Shown here in pieces: positions 54,993 to 64,000 of a stretch of 64,000 bases of DNA. Position 1 is the first letter of the stretch; every line of letters starts with the position of its first letter. The stretch comes from Acidimicrobiaceae bacterium (lineage in GTDB: Bacteria; Actinomycetota; Acidimicrobiia; Acidimicrobiales; Ilumatobacteraceae), in the NCBI GenBank assembly GCA_016722025.1, contig JADKGZ010000015.1:56468-120467 (forward strand), written 5' to 3'. Under the pieces are notes generated by a model that saw only the letters and a program-made list of their open reading frames with translations, was not told the origin of the DNA and searched no databases. The translations under genes and the position numbers were made by a program.

Positions 54993-57080
54993 TCACAGCG
55001 CGCGCAGGTGCAGCAGCATGCCCGACTCCGGGTGCTGCCACGGCAGTTGCACCCCGTGCGTGGCCAGCTGTGTGCCGGTGAGCACGATGCCGCTGGCGGC
55101 CCACACCAGCATCGCGCCGGGCAGCGGCACCTGCTCGACGACGTAGCGAGCGTCGGGCTGCAGGCCTTGCAGGCGCACCGGCGGCGGCAGCAGGCTCATG
55201 CCGGCGGTGAGCGTGGCGTGCACGATCAGCGCTTCCCGGCGGTCGGCGGCGTAGACCCCGTAGACCTGTGTGGCCGCGATCTGACCATTGAGCACCGGGT
55301 CGAAGCGCACGGCATCGCCGCTGTGCAGCAGCGGCCGGAACCGCTGGTGCAGGGCGATCACCTCGGCCAGCCTGGCTCGTTCGCCGTCGTCGAGTGTGAG
55401 CACGTTCCACTCCACCCCGAGGTGGCCGAACAGTGCGGTGACGGACCGGAACGCCAACGAGTGCACCCGACCCGTGGTGTGCGAACGGCTGGGGCCGATG
55501 TGCGCTCCCATCAGCTCGAACGGGATGAGCATCGACGCGCCCCACTGGATGGTCTGGCGTTCGAGCGCGTCGTTGCAGTCACTGGTCCAGACACGCTCGG
55601 CGCGACGCAGCACCTCGTGGTCGATTCGCGCGCCACCGCTGGCGCAGCTCTCGAACTCCACGGTGGGGTGCCGCTCGCGCAGCGCATCGAGCAGCGCGTA
55701 GAACGCCAGCGTCTGCGCTCGCGTGCCGGCAGCACCGTCGCTGCCACTGGCTTGCACGTGGTTGCGGTTCATGTCCCACTTCACGTAGGCCACGTCGTGG
55801 TCGCGCAGCACGGCGTCGAGCTGCTCGAAGACGTGAGCGAACGCGTCGGGGTGCGCCAGGTTGAGCACCAGCTGGTTGCGGCCCAGCACCGGGTCGTAGC
55901 CGGGGGTGGTGAGTGCCCACTCGGGGTGCTCGCGGTACAGGTCGCTGTCGGGGTTCACCATCTCCGGCTCCACCCAGATGCCGAACTCCATGCCCAGCCC
56001 GCGCACATGCGCGATGAGCGGGCCGAGACCGTCGGGGTACACCTCCGGCGAGACCCACCAGTCGCCCAGGCCGCGGCGATCGTCGCGGCGGCCGCCGAAC
56101 CAGCCGTCGTCGAGCACGAACCGTTCGACACCCAACGCGGCGGCGCTGGTGGCCAGCTCCTGCAGCCGCTCGGTGGAGTGATCGAAGTAGACCGCCTCCC
56201 ACGTGTTGAGCAGCACCGGCCGCGCCGACCGCGGGTGCACGGGTTGGCTGCGCAACGAACGGTGGAACCCCCACGATGCCGGCGTCAGCCCGCCGTTGGA
56301 GTAGGTGGCGACGATCTTCGGCGACTGGTACGACTGACCGGGCTGCAGGCACACCTCACCGGGGTGCAGCAGCTCGCCGCCCTGCACGTACCGGCGGCCA
56401 TCGGGCATGCATTCGGCGAACAACGTGTGGTTGCCGCTCCATGCAACGTGCACTCCCCACACCTCGCCGTGCCACTCGCCGAACCCCGGCGTGCCCGCGA
56501 ACACCAACGGCGTGTGCTCGTGCGAGGTGCGGCCGGCCCGGTTCTCCGAGACCCACGCCCCGCTGGCCCACTCGCGGCGCACAGGGTGGAACTCGCGCGT
56601 CCACCGCCCGTCGAAGGTGAGCAGTTCTGCCGCGTGCGCAGGGATGGGCAAGGTGGGCAGCAGGCTGTCGAGCAGGTAGCGGCTGCTGCTCTCGTTGATG
56701 AGCATTAGCTGCACGGTGAGCACCTCGTCGAGCGTGATGGTGCACGCCAGGCGCAGCCCGGCGACGGCATCGACGGCCACCACCTCTACGCCGTTGTCGA
56801 CCGAACGCACTGCATGGGGCTGAAACCTGGGCGCCCACGCGGTGCCACCCTGACGGTGGCCGCTCAGCCCCGGCCGGCCCTGGAAGCCGGCCCCGTGCTC
56901 GGGCACGACGCTGATGGGAGCAACCACGTCGAGCGCACCCGGCACCAGGCTGCGAGCGAGCGCCCGGCCGATGGTGGCCGGGTCGACCTCGCCGAGCGGC
57001 GCGCCCCAGTGCACGACGACGGGCACGCCGAACGACTCGTCGATCACCACGTCGGTGTGCTCACCGCGAAGGTGGATCAT
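54993..57080 (-). CDS. Alpha-galactosidase, glycoside hydrolase family 36
   Basis: A 695-residue retaining glycosidase releasing galactose from alpha-galactosides such as melibiose or raffinose. An N-terminal beta-supersandwich (to about 300) is followed by a (beta/alpha)8 barrel. The nucleophile Asp lies in YVKWDMNRNHVQ near residue 440 and the acid/base Asp in ESCASGGARIDHEV near 500; FVLDDGWFGGRRDD and GIWVEPEMV are typical. A C-terminal beta domain closes it. No signal peptide, so it acts on imported sugar. It follows the ABC permease genes by 3 bases. Confidence 0.93.
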   Translation of the reverse strand: MIHLRGEHTDVVIDESFGVPVVVHWGAPLGEVDPATIGRALARSLVPGALDVVAPISVVPEHGAGFQGRPGLSGHRQGGTAWAPRFQPHAVRSVDNGVEVVAVDAVAGLRLACTITLDEVLTVQLMLINESSSRYLLDSLLPTLPIPAHAAELLTFDGRWTREFHPVRREWASGAWVSENRAGRTSHEHTPLVFAGTPGFGEWHGEVWGVHVAWSGNHTLFAECMPDGRRYVQGGELLHPGEVCLQPGQSYQSPKIVATYSNGGLTPASWGFHRSLRSQPVHPRSARPVLLNTWEAVYFDHSTERLQELATSAAALGVERFVLDDGWFGGRRDDRRGLGDWWVSPEVYPDGLGPLIAHVRGLGMEFGIWVEPEMVNPDSDLYREHPEWALTTPGYDPVLGRNQLVLNLAHPDAFAHVFEQLDAVLRDHDVAYVKWDMNRNHVQASGSDGAAGTRAQTLAFYALLDALRERHPTVEFESCASGGARIDHEVLRRAERVWTSDCNDALERQTIQWGASMLIPFELMGAHIGPSRSHTTGRVHSLAFRSVTALFGHLGVEWNVLTLDDGERARLAEVIALHQRFRPLLHSGDAVRFDPVLNGQIAATQVYGVYAADRREALIVHATLTAGMSLLPPPVRLQGLQPDARYVVEQVPLPGAMLVWAASGIVLTGTQLATHGVQLPWQHPESGMLLHLRAL

Positions 57081-57083
57081 CGA

Positions 57084-57965
57084 TTACCCCTTGTTGGCGC
57101 CGAGCGTCAACCCACCGATGAACTGGCGTTGCAGCGCCAGGTACACGATGAGCGTCGGCATCGCCACGATCATCGACGCAGCGGCGATGAGGTTGTCGTT
57201 GGAGAAGAACTGACCGCCGAGGTTGGCGATCGAGGAAGTGATCGGCCGCTCGTCACCCTGGTTGAGGAGCACGACCGCCCAGAAGAAGTCGTTGTACAAC
57301 CAGGTGAACTCCAACGTCGCCAGCGCCGCAAGCACCGGCCGGCACAACGGCATGATGATTTGGAAGAACTGCCGGCTGACGCTGGCGCCATCGACCAGCG
57401 CGGCTTCGCCCAGCTCCTTGGGGATCGTCTTCATGTAGTTGCTGAGCACGAACGTGCAGAAGCCGGTCTGGAACGCGACGTGCACGATGATCACCGCGAT
57501 CTTCGTGCCGAGCAGGCTGCCGGTATCGGTGTCGCTGAGGAGGTCGGGCCACGGGGTGGCCTTGAACATCTGGAACAGCGGCTGGAAGATGACCTGAGCA
57601 GGCAGCAGGTTGCCGGCGGTGAACAGCAGCAGCAGCGCAACGTTGAAGCGCCAGCTGAAGCGACTGACGGCGAAGGCCATCGTGCTGGAGAAGAAGAGGA
57701 TGAGCACGATCGACGGGATCACGATGAACATCGTGTTCCTGAACGTGTGGGTCATGTTGCCCTGGGTCCACGCGTCTTTGAAGTTCTGCAGCGTGAGCGC
57801 CTTGGGCAACGAGAAGATGCCGTACTTCTGCGTCTCTGCGTAGGGGCGGAAGGCGGCGTAGATGGCACTGACCACCGGCACCAACCAGACCAGCGCCATG
57901 AAGGTGAGGAACACGTACAGGAACGCACGCGACCACCGGCTGCGCCTGGCGGGCCGCTTCACCAC
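57084..57965 (-). CDS. Sugar ABC transporter permease (MalG-like)
   Basis: A 293-residue inner-membrane subunit with six helices; the EAA loop reads ELGEAALVDGASVSRQFFQI (near residue 200) and contacts the ATPase. The start is GTG 57965 (a second GTG follows at once), 12 bases after the stop of the partner permease. Second permease of a CUT1-type importer whose binding protein is encoded at 58998. The substrate is inferred to be an alpha-galactoside from the GH36 neighbour. Confidence 0.9.
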   Translation of the reverse strand: MVKRPARRSRWSRAFLYVFLTFMALVWLVPVVSAIYAAFRPYAETQKYGIFSLPKALTLQNFKDAWTQGNMTHTFRNTMFIVIPSIVLILFFSSTMAFAVSRFSWRFNVALLLLFTAGNLLPAQVIFQPLFQMFKATPWPDLLSDTDTGSLLGTKIAVIIVHVAFQTGFCTFVLSNYMKTIPKELGEAALVDGASVSRQFFQIIMPLCRPVLAALATLEFTWLYNDFFWAVVLLNQGDERPITSSIANLGGQFFSNDNLIAAASMIVAMPTLIVYLALQRQFIGGLTLGANKG

Positions 57966-57977
57966 CGTGAGCTGCGC

Positions 57978-58988
57978 TCATGTCTCGACCTCCCGATAGT
58001 TGTTGAAGAGGTACCAGATGATGAACCCGAGGCACAACAGCAGCAACACGACGCCGTATGCCGACCCGAGACCCACCTGACCACCTCCCTCACCGACGAG
58101 GTTGTCGCGCACCAGCACGCCGAGCACCTTGGTGCCTGGCGGCGACTTGAGCGCAAAGATGATGTCGAACGCTCGCAGCGCTTCGATGACGGTGATGACG
58201 AAGACCACCACGTTGATCGGCTTCATCACCGGGAAGATGACACGGCGAAAGGCCTGCCACTCGTTGCAGCCGTCGATGGCGGCGGCTTCGCGCATGGCCG
58301 GGTCGACGCTCTTCAGGCCGGCGAGGTACAGCACCATCACGTACCCGATGTGTCGCCACGCCATGGCGATGAGGATGGCGGCGAAGTTCTTGGTGAGCCC
58401 CAACGGTGTGTCGAGGCCGGGTATGTGGAACTCGAAGATCTTCTCGGCGTTACCCACCCAGTCGATCTGATTGCCCTGCTCGGTGCGGCCGAGCACCACG
58501 TTGAACAGGCCCTGGCGAGGCGAGTACATCACGCTCTTCCAGATGAACCCGACGATGGCGAGCGACAGCACCACCGGCATGTAGAAGATGCTCTGGTAGA
58601 TGGCCGACCCGCGGATGTTCTTGTCGAGCAGGTACGCGAACAGCACGCCCACGATGCTGCACAGCGACAGGAAGACCAGCAGCAGGACGTTGTTGAACAG
58701 TGCCGGGAAGAACTTGCCGTCGAAGACGGTGAAGATCGCCCAGTAGTTACGGAAGCCGATGAGTTGCCACGACCCCAGCTTGAGACCGTCCCACTTGGTG
58801 AACGACAGGGAGATCGTCATGAACGCCGGAACCCACACGAACACCACGTGCACGAGTGTGGGGATGCCGGCCATCAGCCACAGCGTGATCTTGTCACCAC
58901 GCGACAACTGGGAATACCGCCGCCGGCGGCGGCGCCCTACAGGGGGCACCGCCGCCGTTTCGACGGGAGCTGTGATCTCAGCTTCCAT
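57978..58988 (-). CDS. Sugar ABC transporter permease (MalF-like)
   Basis: A 336-residue permease. A basic N-terminal tail (RRRRRRYSQLSRGDK) is followed by six helices from about residue 34; the EAA-type loop is MREAAAIDGCNEWQAFRRV near residue 240. Between the binding-protein gene (9 bases upstream) and the second permease. Acts with both as a CUT1-family importer. Confidence 0.9.
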   Translation of the reverse strand: MEAEITAPVETAAVPPVGRRRRRRYSQLSRGDKITLWLMAGIPTLVHVVFVWVPAFMTISLSFTKWDGLKLGSWQLIGFRNYWAIFTVFDGKFFPALFNNVLLLVFLSLCSIVGVLFAYLLDKNIRGSAIYQSIFYMPVVLSLAIVGFIWKSVMYSPRQGLFNVVLGRTEQGNQIDWVGNAEKIFEFHIPGLDTPLGLTKNFAAILIAMAWRHIGYVMVLYLAGLKSVDPAMREAAAIDGCNEWQAFRRVIFPVMKPINVVVFVITVIEALRAFDIIFALKSPPGTKVLGVLVRDNLVGEGGGQVGLGSAYGVVLLLLCLGFIIWYLFNNYREVET

Positions 58989-58997
58989 GGCTCATTC

Positions 58998-60314
58998 TCA
59001 GAGGTACTGCGACTTCTGAGTTTCGATGTCGTCGAGGATCGAGTCGATCGTCGACGGGTCAGCATGGAAGTTCGCGAAGGCGTCGGAGATGACGTTCGAC
59101 ACGAAGTCCGGGCTGGTGTCGCGGTCGAGGAACTGCGCGATGTTCTTCGCAGCCCCGACCAGCTCGGCCGACTTCTTCTGGATCGGCGTGAAGACCGACG
59201 AGTCGAACTTGCTGTTCGCCGGCACGGCACTGGGGTTCACGGCGTTGGCGGCAGTGATGAAGTCGAGCCCACCGATCGCCGTCAGCATGGCCTTCGCGCC
59301 GTCTTCGTTCTTCGGCGAGGCGGCCATCATGAAGCCGTCGATCGGGGCGTCGAGTGCGTCGGCACCGATGGCCGGGTCGAGCTCGGGGAAGTTGAAGAAG
59401 TCGAGGTCGTCGAGGTACTCCTGGTCGGTCGAGTTGCTCGAGACGAAGGTGCCCAGGTAGTACATGCCGGCTTCCTTGCTCTCCAGCGCGGTCGCTGCTT
59501 CCTGCCAGGTGCGCCCGTTGGGGTTCTCCTGGTGGAACGGCAGCAGGTCGGTCCACAGTGCGAACACGGCCTTCACCTTGTCGCCCGTCCAGTCTTCCTT
59601 GCCGGCCAGCAGGTCGACGTGGAACTGATAGCCGTTGAGGCGCATGTTCAAGATGTCGAACGTGCCCTGTACCGGCCACTTGCCGTCGTTGGCGTACGCG
59701 AACGGCACCAGGCCATCGGCCTGCATCTGCGCGGCGAGGGCGAGCAGCTCGTCCTTGTTGGTGGGGACGGTGTAGCCCTTCTCCTCGAACAGGCTCTTGC
59801 GGTAGTGCACGGCCCACGGGTAGTAGCTGGTGGGCACGAGGTACTGCTTGCCGTCGTTACCGGTAGCAGCGGTCTTGAAGCCTTCGGTGAAGTCGGGCAG
59901 GTTGTCCCACACCGAGCTGATGTCGCCGGCGAGACCCTTCTCCGCGAAGAAGCGCATGCGGTAGCCGGCGAACCAGGTGAACACGTCGTCGGGCTGCTGC
60001 AGGTAGCTGGTGATGTTGTCCTGGAAGCTGTTGTGGTCGACGAAGTTGCCGGTGTACGGCACGCCGGTGGCATCGAGGCCGGCCTTGGCGCCGTCGTAGG
60101 CAACGCTGCCCGCTGCCTCGTTGATACCGACGGTGACGGCATCGCCCGAGGGGGCGGCGGTGGTGTCGGTACCGGCGGCGGCGGTGGTGTCGGCACCGGC
60201 GGCATCGGTGGCGGGCGTGGTGGAGCCTGAATCCTTGTCGTCGCTGCCGCAGGCTGCAAGCAGGCCGGCACCGGCAACAGCCGCGGTGCCGATGATGAGG
60301 CCGCGGCGAGACAC
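58998..60314 (-). CDS. Sugar ABC transporter substrate-binding lipoprotein
   Basis: From GTG 60314 it is 438 residues. A twin-arginine-like signal MSRRGLIIG and lipobox LLAAC (Cys22) are followed by a Ser/Thr/Ala-rich linker to about 60 and a family 1-type extracellular solute-binding domain (for example YYPWAVHYRKSLFEEKGY near 150). GTG 60314 is preferred because the TTGACA/GATGTT promoter would start transcription near 60343, downstream of the other candidate ATG 60359. That longer start (MGCSCQRS...) cannot be excluded. First gene of the transport operon. Confidence 0.88.
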   Translation of the reverse strand: MSRRGLIIGTAAVAGAGLLAACGSDDKDSGSTTPATDAAGADTTAAAGTDTTAAPSGDAVTVGINEAAGSVAYDGAKAGLDATGVPYTGNFVDHNSFQDNITSYLQQPDDVFTWFAGYRMRFFAEKGLAGDISSVWDNLPDFTEGFKTAATGNDGKQYLVPTSYYPWAVHYRKSLFEEKGYTVPTNKDELLALAAQMQADGLVPFAYANDGKWPVQGTFDILNMRLNGYQFHVDLLAGKEDWTGDKVKAVFALWTDLLPFHQENPNGRTWQEAATALESKEAGMYYLGTFVSSNSTDQEYLDDLDFFNFPELDPAIGADALDAPIDGFMMAASPKNEDGAKAMLTAIGGLDFITAANAVNPSAVPANSKFDSSVFTPIQKKSAELVGAAKNIAQFLDRDTSPDFVSNVISDAFANFHADPSTIDSILDDIETQKSQYL

Positions 60315-60349
60315 GATGTTGAACCCGTGACTTGTCGAGCGCTGGCATG

Positions 60350-60379
60350 AACATCCCATGAACGACGCGTGCCTGTCAA
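60350..60379 (-). promoter_or_regulatory. Promoter of the alpha-galactoside transport operon
   Basis: On the minus strand TTGACA (60374-60379), an 18-base spacer and GATGTT (60350-60355). It is the only consensus -35 hexamer I found in the window. A symmetric CACA-N5-TGTG at 60400-60412 lies just upstream and may be a regulator site. Confidence 0.55.
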
Positions 60380-60399
60380 GGGCCACTGTTCGTTATTCG

Positions 60400-60470
60400 C
60401 ACACCGTTTGTGAGTTTTTCGGGGCTTTGGCGCGACTCTCACGCTCAGGCAGGCATTTTCTGTTTGAAAC
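60400..60470. promoter_or_regulatory. Candidate operators in the DeoR-SBP divergent region
   Basis: Two small symmetric elements: CACA-CCGTT-TGTG (60400-60412), upstream of the transport promoter, and GTTTGAAAC (60462-60470), touching the DeoR -35. They would suit repression of both directions by the DeoR-type protein. Both are short, so chance is possible. Confidence 0.35.
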
Positions 60471-60472
60471 TG

Positions 60473-60501
60473 TTGACTTTCCCAACACCTGGGGGCAGGC
60501 T
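60473..60501 (+). promoter_or_regulatory. Promoter of the DeoR-type regulator gene
   Basis: TTGACT (60473-60478), exact 17-base spacer, CAGGCT (60496-60501), then 6 bases to ATG 60508. It is a complete -35/-10 promoter with a leaderless start, and the best support for reading the other lone -10 hexamers in the same way. Confidence 0.6.
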
Positions 60502-60507
60502 ACGCAC

Positions 60508-61380
60508 ATGTCCAGCACAGTCGTCGACGCAGTTGCGGTGCGCGCACTGGCTCGCCAACGCCACGACGTGATCGTGGCCGAGGTGCGCCGGCGCGGGGCG
60601 GTGCGCGTCAGCGAGCTCTCCACGCTGCTGGGTGTCAGCGACATGACGATCCGTCGCGATCTGGAGATGCTCGACGAGACCGGGCTGGTCACCAAGGTGC
60701 ACGGCGGTGCCACCCTGCGCGCCGAGCGCAGCAGCGACGAACCCGGCTTCGAAGCCAAGTCGTTGCGCAACATGGCCGAGAAGCACGCCATCGCCATGGC
60801 CGCGGCAGCGATGATCACGCCGGGCAGCGCCATCGGCATCACCGCCGGCACCACCACCTGGCAGCTGGCCTACCACCTCGTCGACATCCCTCACCTGACG
60901 GTGGTCACCAACTCGGTACGTGTGTCCGATGTGCTCTATCGCGCGCCACGCACCGACCGCACCGTCGTGCTCACCGGCGGCGACCGCACGCCATCCGATG
61001 CGTTGGTCGGGCCGGTGGCATTGGCCACCCTGCGCACGTTGCACCTCGATGTGGTCTGCATGGGTGTGCACGGCATGGCCGCCGACGCCGGCTTCACCAC
61101 ACCCAACCTGCAAGAGGCCGAGACCAACCGGGCCTTCGTCGACTCCACGCAGCACCTGATGGTGCTCGCCGACCACACCAAGTGGAACATCATCGGTCTC
61201 AGCACCATCGCCCCGCTCGACAGAGCGGCCACGGTCATCTCCGATCGTTGGCTGCCCGCAGCTGCCCGCACCGCGCTCAAGCAGATGGTGCCGCAGCTGG
61301 TGTTGGCGGACCCACAGTTCAACGAAGTACCAGCGCCGTTCGAGACCCGGGCGGCCGACCGAAGGAGAGCGAATGGCTAG
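60508..61380 (+). CDS. DeoR/GlpR-family transcriptional regulator
   Basis: A 290-residue repressor. The N-terminal HTH (about 20-75) includes RRRGAVRVSELSTLLGVSDM and the DeoR signature MTIRRDLEMLDETGLVTKVH. The sensor domain from about 90 shows ITAGTTTWQLAYHL and VLTGGDRTPSDALVGP. Such proteins release DNA on binding a sugar phosphate; here galactose-1-phosphate or a similar compound would make sense. Its stop overlaps the start of the ATPase gene, so it is co-expressed with ATPase and galT. Confidence 0.9.
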   Translation: MSSTVVDAVAVRALARQRHDVIVAEVRRRGAVRVSELSTLLGVSDMTIRRDLEMLDETGLVTKVHGGATLRAERSSDEPGFEAKSLRNMAEKHAIAMAAAAMITPGSAIGITAGTTTWQLAYHLVDIPHLTVVTNSVRVSDVLYRAPRTDRTVVLTGGDRTPSDALVGPVALATLRTLHLDVVCMGVHGMAADAGFTTPNLQEAETNRAFVDSTQHLMVLADHTKWNIIGLSTIAPLDRAATVISDRWLPAAARTALKQMVPQLVLADPQFNEVPAPFETRAADRRRANG

Positions 61381-62448
61381 CGTCACGTTCAGCGAGGCGC
61401 CGCGTCTACCCGGGAATGAAGCATCCCGCTGTCGACCGCCTCAACCTGGAGATCAACGATGGCGAGTTCCTCGTGCTCGTCGGCCCGTCGGGCTGTGGGA
61501 AGTCGACGACGCTGCGCATGCTCGCCGGCCTCGAGCCGATCGACGCCGTGTCGGTGCTGATCGGCGATCGAGACGTCACGTGGGTGCCGCCGCGCGACCG
61601 CGACATCGCCATGGTGTTCCAGAGCTACGCCCTCTACCCGCACATGACGGTGGCGGAGAACATCGGCTTCCACCTCAAGATCAAGAAGCTGCCCAAGGAC
61701 GAGATCCGCGCCCGCGTGCAGGAAGCCGCAGAGCTGCTCGATCTCGACGAGTACCTCGATCGCAAACCGGCCAAGCTGTCGGGTGGCCAGCGTCAGCGGG
61801 TGGCGATGGGGCGGGCGATCGTGCGCAACCCGAAGGTCTTCCTGATGGACGAGCCGCTGTCCAACCTCGACGCCAAGCTCCGCGTGCAGACCCGTACGCA
61901 GATCGCTGCGCTGCAGCGCCGCCTGGGCGTCACCACCGTCTACGTCACCCACGACCAGGTGGAGGCGATGACCATGGGCGACCGTGTGGCCGTGCTCAAG
62001 GACGGGTTGCTCCAGCAGTGCGCCTCGCCCCGCGAGCTGTTCACCCGGCCGGCAAACGTGTTCGTCGCCGGCTTCATCGGGTCACCGGCGATGAACGAGA
62101 TGCAGTGCACCGTCAACAGCGACGGCGCCGAGTTCGCCGCGCTGCAGATCCCGCACACCCGAACAGCGAGCGGCACTCACGTCGGATCAGCTCACCGTCG
62201 GCGTGCGGCCCGAGAACCTGCACCTCAGCCACGACGGCACCGGCATGCATGCCACCATCGCCACGGTCGAGGAACTGGGCAGCGACAGCTTCCTGTACTG
62301 CACACCCGAGGGCCACAGCGACGCGACGATGGTGTCGCGCGCAGAGGGCCTCTCCACCGCCCGCGCCGGCGACACGGTGCAGTTGCGCCCCGACCCGGGG
62401 GCGCTGCACCTCTTCGACACCGCTACGGGTCTTCGCCTTCCAGATTGA
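61373..62448 (+). CDS. Sugar ABC transporter ATPase, UgpC/MalK type (two frameshifts as assembled)
   Basis: Energises the permease pair encoded on the other strand. ATG 61373 begins MASVTFSEA; a slip near 61402 (one extra C) moves to the frame with YPGMKHPAVDRLNLEI, Walker A GPSGCGKST, signature LSGGQRQRVA, Walker B VFLMDEPLSNLD and VYVTHDQVEA. A second extra C near 62157-62159 moves to the frame with TVGVRPENLHLSH, the C-terminal TOBE domain, ending at TGA 62448. About 357 residues after repair, normal for UgpC. Both slips lie at short C runs. Confidence 0.87.
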
Positions 62449-62453
62449 TTGCC

Positions 62454-63309
62454 ATGACCGAACCGCACGACGTTCGCATCGACCCCTACCTCGGCACGGT
62501 GGTGCACGTGGTTGGCACGCGCCAGGCACGGCCCAACCTGCCCAGCACCGGCTGCCCCTTCTGCCCCGGCGGCCGCGAAGCCCCCGAGCCCTACGACGTG
62601 CGCTGCTTCGAGAACCGCTGGCCGGCAATGCCGGGCGGGCGCTGCGAGGTGGTGCTGTACACCTCCGAGCACGACGCCACCTTCGCTTCGCTGGGCACGC
62701 ACGGCGCACGCAAGGTGATCGATCTCTGGGCGCAACGCACCGCTCAACTGGGTGCACCGCGCCGATGTCGACTTCGTGCTCGTGTTCGAGAACCGCGGCC
62801 CGGAGGTGGGTGCCACCATCGCGCACCCTCACGGACAGATCTACGCCTACGACCACGTTCCCGAGCGCCCGGCGCGGTTGCTCGACGCCCAGTGGACCCC
62901 CGATCTGCACCCCGGTGAGCGCCTGGTGGCCGAGCACGGCGGGTGGTTGGCGTCGGTGCCACCGGCCAGCACCTACCCGATCGCGTTGTCACTGGCGCCG
63001 CGGCTGCAGGTGCCCGACCTGGTCGCACTCGACGGCGCCGGCCGCGACGATCTCGCGGCGCTACTCACCGATGTGATGGCTCGTCTCGATCGCCTCTTCG
63101 ACCGGCCGCTGCCGTACATGATGTGGCTCAACCAGCGCCCCACCGATGGCGGTGAGTGGCCGCAGGCGTGGTTCAACATCGAGATCGTGTCGCCGTGGCG
63201 CAGCGCCGGCGTGCCCCGCTTCATCGCGGCTGCCGAGGTGGCGTGCGACGAGTTCTTCAACCCGGTGATCCCGGAGGTGCTGGCCGAGCAGCTGCGCGCG
63301 CTCGGCTGA
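62454..63309 (+). CDS. galT: Galactose-1-phosphate uridylyltransferase (frameshifted as assembled)
   Basis: Leloir pathway enzyme exchanging UMP between UDP-glucose and galactose-1-phosphate. ATG 62454 gives the N-terminal half with the zinc-site CPFC (near residue 38), DVRCFENRWPAM and EVVLYTSEHD. After QL near 62745 it needs one G fewer (GGG to GG) to continue with HRADVDFVLVFENRG and the active-site GATIAHPHGQIYAYDHVP, whose His is uridylylated. It ends at TGA 63309. About 284 residues, on the short side for GalT. Six bases after the ATPase gene. Confidence 0.9.
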
Positions 63310-63336
63310 ACTGCGCAGCGGCGGCCGGTGAGCCGG

Positions 63337-64000
63337 TCAGGCCTCTTCGTCGACCGCGGCGAAGGCCGGTGGGCGCTTCTGCAGGAAGCTCGCCACGCCT
63401 TCCTTGAAGTCGCTGCGGCGCAACGACGCCTTCATCATCTCGATGGCGTCATCGGTGGCAGCCACGAGGCCGCGATCCCAGTCGCCGTACACCTGTCGCT
63501 TGATCACCGACATCGACGTCGGTGAGGCGTAGGTGGCCAGCTCGGCCGCGAACTCGAGTGTGCGATCCAGCAGGTGCTCGGGGGCGACGACCTCGTTGAC
63601 CAAGCCCATCTGCGCCGCTTCCTCTGCCAGGAACACGCGGCCCGAGTACAGCAGATCGAGCGCACGCGCCGTGCCCACCAGGCGGGGCAGCACCCAGCTC
63701 ATGCCGTACTCGGCGATCAGGCCGCGGCGCGAAGGCGCGGTGGTGAACTTGGCGCCGGCAGCTGCGAAGCGCATGTCGCACATCAGTGCCTGCACCATGC
63801 CGATGCCCGCGCAGGCGCCGTTGACAGCAGCGATGACCGGCTTCGGGATGAGCGTCGTGTGGTACTGCGGGCGGCCGCCGGCTGCGGCCTCGGCACCGCC
63901 AGCACCCTCGCCGACCAGCGCCCTCGCTGGCGCCGATGCCCTGCAGGGTCTCCATGTCGGCGCCGGCGCAGAAACCGCGACCGGCACCGGTGACCACGAT
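63337..64000 (-). CDS. Enoyl-CoA hydratase/isomerase family protein (partial, frameshifted as assembled)
   Basis: The crotonase-fold gene runs off the right edge, so its N-terminus is missing. The part nearest the edge reads VVTGAGRGFCAGADMETLQGI (quoted as VVTGAGRGFC + AGADMETLQGI), the first oxyanion-hole region. After a slip at about 63921-63923 (one extra C) it continues PKPVIAAVNGACAGIGMVQALM, the second oxyanion region, then the C-terminal KRPPAF tail. It acts on acyl-CoA thioesters; the substrate is not predictable. It converges on galT with a 27-base gap. Confidence 0.85.
   Translation of the reverse strand, partial: SWSPVPVAVSAPAPTWRPCRASAPARALVGEGAGGAEAAAGGRPQYHTTLIPKPVIAAVNGACAGIGMVQALMCDMRFAAAGAKFTTAPSRRGLIAEYGMSWVLPRLVGTARALDLLYSGRVFLAEEAAQMGLVNEVVAPEHLLDRTLEFAAELATYASPTSMSVIKRQVYGDWDRGLVAATDDAIEMMKASLRRSDFKEGVASFLQKRPPAFAAVDEEA

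Noticed and set aside
56814..60230. An 1138-codon open frame on the plus strand
   Set aside because: It is antisense to GH36, two permeases and the binding protein, all with clear motifs. Long antisense frames are expected at this GC content and its product is Arg/His/Gly-rich with no domain.

Overview
The window is high-GC, densely coded chromosomal DNA of an actinobacterium. The gene families (mycothiol-type MDMPI/DinB-like proteins, PAC2, actinobacterial-type SerC, MMPL, BTAD/AfsR-type regulator, class III cyclase fusion) and the many genes that start 6-9 nt after a -10-like hexamer with no Shine-Dalgarno site fit Actinomycetota. My best guess is Acidimicrobiia (Ilumatobacter-like); this is inference from gene style, with no marker gene in view.

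Layout. 0-4.3 kb: unknown protein, patatin-like lipase, CopC-CopD copper protein, MDMPI-like enzyme. 4.4-6.8 kb: oxidative pentose phosphate genes gnd and zwf. 6.8-12.7 kb: a B12 block, with a btuFCD-type importer on the minus strand behind a cobalamin riboswitch, divergent from cobO-cobU-cobT-cobS. 12.8-18.6 kb: DinB-like protein, small membrane protein, MalY/PatB lyase, aspartate-type aminotransferase, serC, PAC2. 18.6-23.7 kb: MMPL transporter, an AhpD-like gene whose CxxC motif reads CxxU (in-frame TGA), and a K+ channel with TrkA-N domain. 23.7-28.8 kb: metY, then ilvB-ilvN-ilvC behind a classical leader-peptide attenuator. 28.9-32.9 kb: cupin, then a heavily broken stretch holding an AfsR-type regulator and a phosphotransferase remnant. 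32.9-38.9 kb: LysR, inositol-3-phosphate synthase, folate and flavin enzymes, then a sulfur operon (SQR-TusE/DsrC-DsrE2) with unusual RNA and DNA symmetry around it. 38.9-45.5 kb: hydrolase-cyclase fusion (broken), hydrolase, cupin, Arr ADP-ribosyltransferase, ilvD, MFS exporter. 45.6-51.8 kb: GGDEF-EAL protein, GT2-GtrA glycosyltransferase, two-component pair. 51.8-54.9 kb: gatCAB. 55-63.3 kb: an alpha-galactoside locus (GH36, ABC importer, DeoR regulator, ATPase, galT). The window ends inside an enoyl-CoA hydratase gene.

How the genes work together. The B12 block can import corrinoid, adenosylate it and rebuild the nucleotide loop. The ilv genes (ilvBNC plus ilvD 14 kb away) cover most of branched-chain amino acid synthesis. 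The alpha-galactoside locus imports a sugar, hydrolyses it and feeds galactose to the Leloir pathway. The sulfur operon would oxidise sulfide and pass persulfide sulfur to carrier proteins.

Quality warning. At least nine otherwise well-conserved genes carry single-base frameshifts, mostly in short G or C runs, and the 29.4-32.9 kb patch is broken many times next to a 13-C run. This looks more like assembly or sequencing indels than wholesale gene decay, but the sequence alone cannot settle it.
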